A stretch of DNA of 6,277 nucleotides from Alphaproteobacteria bacterium (GTDB lineage: Bacteria; Pseudomonadota; Alphaproteobacteria; Rhodobacterales; Rhodobacteraceae), in assembly GCA_030830465.1 (NCBI GenBank), contig JAURMY010000095.1, forward strand, positions 1 to 6,277, given 5' to 3'. A model generated the notes under the pieces. It ran no database searches. It was not told the origin of the DNA and worked only from the letters and a program-made list of their open reading frames with translations. This document shows, piece by piece, positions 5,114-6,277 of this stretch (position 1 is the stretch's first letter; each line of letters starts with the position of its first letter). A program made the translations under genes and the position numbers.

Positions 5114-6253
5114 ATGGCCGGACCTTTTTCAGACGTCAGGATCGTTGAATTCGCCGGGCAGGGGCCAGCGCCTTTTGCCGGGGGTCTGCTGGCCGATCTG
5201 GGGGCGGATGTGGTCATCATTGACCGCAAGCCCTCGTCAGGCTGGCGGCCGGATACGCCGCGGACCTATGATTTCTACAACCGCAACAAGCGTTCGATTG
5301 CGCTGGACCTCAAAGACCCCGCGGGGGTCAAGGCGGCGCTGGCCTTGATCGCCAAGGCCGATATCCTGCTGGAAGGGTTCCGCCCCGGTGTGGTCGAGCG
5401 GCTGGGTTTGGGGCCGCAGGATTGTTTGACGGTCAACCCGAAGCTGGTGTTTGGCCGGATGACCGGCTGGGGACAGACGGGGCCGATGGCGCAGGAGGCC
5501 GGGCATGACATCAACTATCTGGCGCTGACCGGCGCATTGGCCGCGATGGGCACGCCCGGAACGCCGCCACCACCGCCTTTGAACCTTGTTGCCGATCTCG
5601 GTGGCGGCGGGATGTATCTGGTCGTCGGGGTGCTGGCCGCCCTGCACGAGGCCCGCCGGTCGGGCAAAGGTCAGGTGGTCGATTGCGCCATGATCGACGG
5701 GGTGGCGCATCTGATGTCGGCTTTTCAGGCGTTTCGCCAGCAGGGCACCTGGACCGATCAGCGGCAGGACAATATCGTTGACGGCGGCGCACCTTATTAC
5801 GGCACCTATGAAACAAGCGACGGTAAATACATTGCTGTCGGCGCGATGGAGCCGCAGTTTTACACAGCCCTTGTGACCGTCCTTGGATTTGATCCGGCCA
5901 CCCTGCCAGACCGCACCAGCCGCGCCAACTGGCCCGCTTTGCGCGAGATGTTTGCCAAAGCCTTTGTGGGCAAGACCCGCGCGGAATGGGAGGATATGAT
6001 GCGCGGGCGCGACGCCTGTTTCTCGCCGGTTCTGTCGATTGACGAGGCTTATGATCATCCCCAGATGGTCGCCCGGAACGTGTTTCAATCCCTCGGTGGC
6101 TTGAAACATCCCGGCCCGGCACCGCGCCTGTCCGAAACCCCCGGAACCCTTCGGCGGGCGACCCCGGAACCGGCGGCCGACAGTGCCGAGATTCTGGCCG
6201 ACTGGGGCCTGCCCGCAGGGTGGCTGGCAGATGGAACGGCGGAACAGGCATGA
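5114..6253 (+). CDS. Alpha-methylacyl-CoA racemase (CaiB/BaiF, class III CoA-transferase fold)
   Basis: A 379-residue cytosolic enzyme expected to interconvert (2R)- and (2S)-2-methylacyl-CoA by 1,1-proton transfer, so that the S form can enter beta-oxidation. It closely resembles the Mycobacterium tuberculosis racemase MCR as I remember it: N-terminal MAGPFSDVRIVEFAG, EGFRPGVVERLGLGP (87-101), RMTGWGQTGP (115-124), GHDINYLALTG (130-140), LNLVADLGGGGM (156-167), DGGAPYYGTYE (223-233) and AMEPQFY (244-250). The MCR catalytic residues H126, D156 and E241 fall at H131, D161 and E246, a constant offset of five. The histidine favours a racemase over a CoA-transferase, where only the aspartate is needed. 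Differences are a PPPPP run (151-155) and about 15 extra C-terminal residues. The ATG at 5114 is chosen with AGGA at 5101-5104; an in-frame TTG at 5108 lies too close to that site. The gene is divergent from the second ligase and its stop overlaps the next start. Confidence 0.93.
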   Translation: MAGPFSDVRIVEFAGQGPAPFAGGLLADLGADVVIIDRKPSSGWRPDTPRTYDFYNRNKRSIALDLKDPAGVKAALALIAKADILLEGFRPGVVERLGLGPQDCLTVNPKLVFGRMTGWGQTGPMAQEAGHDINYLALTGALAAMGTPGTPPPPPLNLVADLGGGGMYLVVGVLAALHEARRSGKGQVVDCAMIDGVAHLMSAFQAFRQQGTWTDQRQDNIVDGGAPYYGTYETSDGKYIAVGAMEPQFYTALVTVLGFDPATLPDRTSRANWPALREMFAKAFVGKTRAEWEDMMRGRDACFSPVLSIDEAYDHPQMVARNVFQSLGGLKHPGPAPRLSETPGTLRRATPEPAADSAEILADWGLPAGWLADGTAEQA

Positions 6254-6277
6254 TTTTTTCCGAGGATCAACTGGCCC
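6250..6277 (+). CDS. 5' end of a gene, possibly acyl-CoA dehydrogenase (partial)
   Basis: An ATG at 6250-6252 overlaps the racemase TGA (6251-6253) as ATGA, the classic arrangement for translational coupling. Nine codons are visible, reading MIFSEDQLA, before the window ends. This resembles the N-terminus of acyl-CoA dehydrogenases, which often begin with a 'FSEEQLAL'-like helix, and such an enzyme would logically follow a 2-methylacyl-CoA racemase. Nine residues are far too few to prove the family. The gene is almost certainly in one operon with the racemase. Confidence 0.45.

Noticed and set aside
5026..5229. 68-residue N-terminal extension of the second ligase
   Set aside because: It would translate through the divergent promoter and into the racemase gene. 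The strong AGGAGGT before 5025 and the normal family N-terminus there settle the start.
5237..6109. Minus-strand open frame of 290 codons within the racemase
   Set aside because: A GC-driven shadow of a gene whose motifs and catalytic residues are intact in the plus frame.
5114..6253. Formyl-CoA or carnitine CoA-transferase reading of the racemase gene
   Set aside because: The fold is shared, but H131 with D161 and E246, the GHDINY and AMEPQFY motifs and the length match the MCR/AMACR racemase pattern.

Overview
The window looks like chromosomal DNA of a marine-type alphaproteobacterium, most likely Rhodobacterales (Roseobacter group). The reasons are its high GC content, tightly packed genes, a DmdB-like acyl-CoA ligase, and a gene-end element (GC hairpin followed by a CCCCGGGGATATTT block) of a kind I recall from Rhodobacteraceae genomes. 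This placement is from memory of family traits, not from a search.

Layout. At the left edge is the 3' end of an unrecognised plus-strand gene (to 143). Only 23 bp later comes a 545-residue acyl-CoA ligase of the fatty-acyl/methylmercaptopropionate ligase type (167-1804). A hairpin and repeat-like block (1806-1881) separates it from a ten-helix EamA/DMT exporter (1892-2812). The exporter converges on a small Fe(II)/2-oxoglutarate oxygenase on the minus strand (3360-2809), and their stop codons overlap by 4 bp. Upstream of the oxygenase on the same strand is a second acyl-CoA ligase of 518 residues (5025-3469). This ligase is divergent from an alpha-methylacyl-CoA racemase of the CaiB/BaiF family (5114-6253). 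The racemase overlaps, through an ATGA, the first 28 bases of a gene that may be an acyl-CoA dehydrogenase (6250 to the edge).

How the genes fit together. The core is a set of acid-activating and CoA-ester-processing enzymes. Two AMP-forming ligases load carboxylic acids onto CoA. The racemase epimerises 2-methyl-branched acyl-CoAs to the S form, and the truncated last gene may carry out the first beta-oxidation step. That set suits catabolism of methyl-branched acids such as isoprenoid acids, phytol products, or sterol and bile-acid side chains. The actual substrate cannot be read from the sequence. The 88-bp divergent spacer holds a perfect minus-strand TATAAT, a possible plus-strand promoter, and a 22-bp imperfect dyad placed where one repressor could control both directions.

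I see no RNA gene, IS element, CRISPR array or phage gene. The window is mostly ordinary metabolic chromosome. The best candidates for follow-up are the divergent operator, the racemase module, the oxygenase next to it, and the unusual acyl-pocket motif of the first ligase.
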